Shown here: piece after piece, positions 5,862 to 5,902 of the stretch
Layout: each line of letters opens with the position of its first letter
How positions within the stretch are numbered: position 1 is the first letter of the stretch
From: Burkholderiales bacterium
GTDB taxonomy: Bacteria; Pseudomonadota; Gammaproteobacteria; Burkholderiales; Burkholderiaceae_C
Length of the DNA: 5,902 nucleotides
Reading direction: 5' to 3'
Assembly: GCA_025354615.1 (NCBI GenBank)
Contig: JANXMO010000515.1
Span: forward strand, 1-5,902
The notes under the pieces: model-generated
What the model saw: only the letters and a program-made list of their open reading frames with translations
Told to the model about the DNA's origin: nothing
Databases searched by the model: none
Made by a program: the position numbers and the translations under genes

Positions 5862-5902
5862 TCAAACGTCAGCCCACAGCCGCAGCAGGTTGTGATACGT
5901 GC
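5862..5902 (-). CDS. Possible C-terminal end of an unidentified gene at the right edge
   Basis: Read on the minus strand from the edge, one frame gives TYHNLLRLWADV followed by TGA (5864-5862). The composition looks like a real protein C-terminus and matches the GC-rich codon use of the neighbours. The other two frames either stop at once or run on into unlikely sequence. Only 12 codons are visible, so the product cannot be named, and it may not be a gene at all. Confidence 0.3.
   Translation of the reverse strand, partial: TYHNLLRLWADV

Overview
The window looks like the chromosome of a high-GC betaproteobacterium. Burkholderiales is likely, and Oxalobacteraceae (Massilia, Duganella or Janthinobacterium relatives) is my best guess. 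The evidence is an flhDC pair of betaproteobacterial type, Ala/Arg-rich high-GC codon use, and two kinds of GC-rich palindromic intergenic repeats common in that order. The taxon is an inference; no marker gene is present.

Layout from left to right. (1) Positions 1-761, minus strand: the flagellar master-regulator operon flhD-flhC. flhD is complete and flhC runs off the left edge. A multi-hairpin palindromic repeat fills much of the 168-nt gap between them. (2) Positions 762-1098: a divergent intergenic region with several dyad-symmetric elements and a very GC-rich hairpin. (3) Positions 1099-4691, plus strand: a two-gene type I secretion operon. It encodes a LapB/HlyB-type ABC exporter with a degenerate C39-like N-terminal domain and an HlyD/LapC-type membrane fusion protein, joined by an ATGA overlap. 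No TolC-like outer-membrane protein and no RTX substrate lie in the window. (4) Positions 4747-5606, minus strand: a small predicted redox pair, an exported PepSY-domain protein followed 8 nt later by a four-helix cytochrome b561-type membrane protein. (5) Positions 5607-5902: intergenic DNA with an inverted pair of CCTCTCCC/GGGAGAGG hairpin repeats, then perhaps the last codons of another minus-strand gene at the right edge.

Working together: FlhD and FlhC form the transcription activator that starts the flagellar cascade. The exporter and fusion protein would form the inner-membrane part of a tripartite machine that secretes a large adhesin or other RTX-like protein. Their head-to-head arrangement invites a motility-versus-adhesion hypothesis, but nothing in the sequence proves shared control. 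The PepSY/cytochrome b pair is probably an independent electron-transfer unit.

I see no clearly new biological system here. The points most worth checking are the repeat inside flhDC, the divergent flhDC/type I secretion arrangement, the cysteine at the peptidase-like position of the exporter, and the PepSY/cytochrome b pair.
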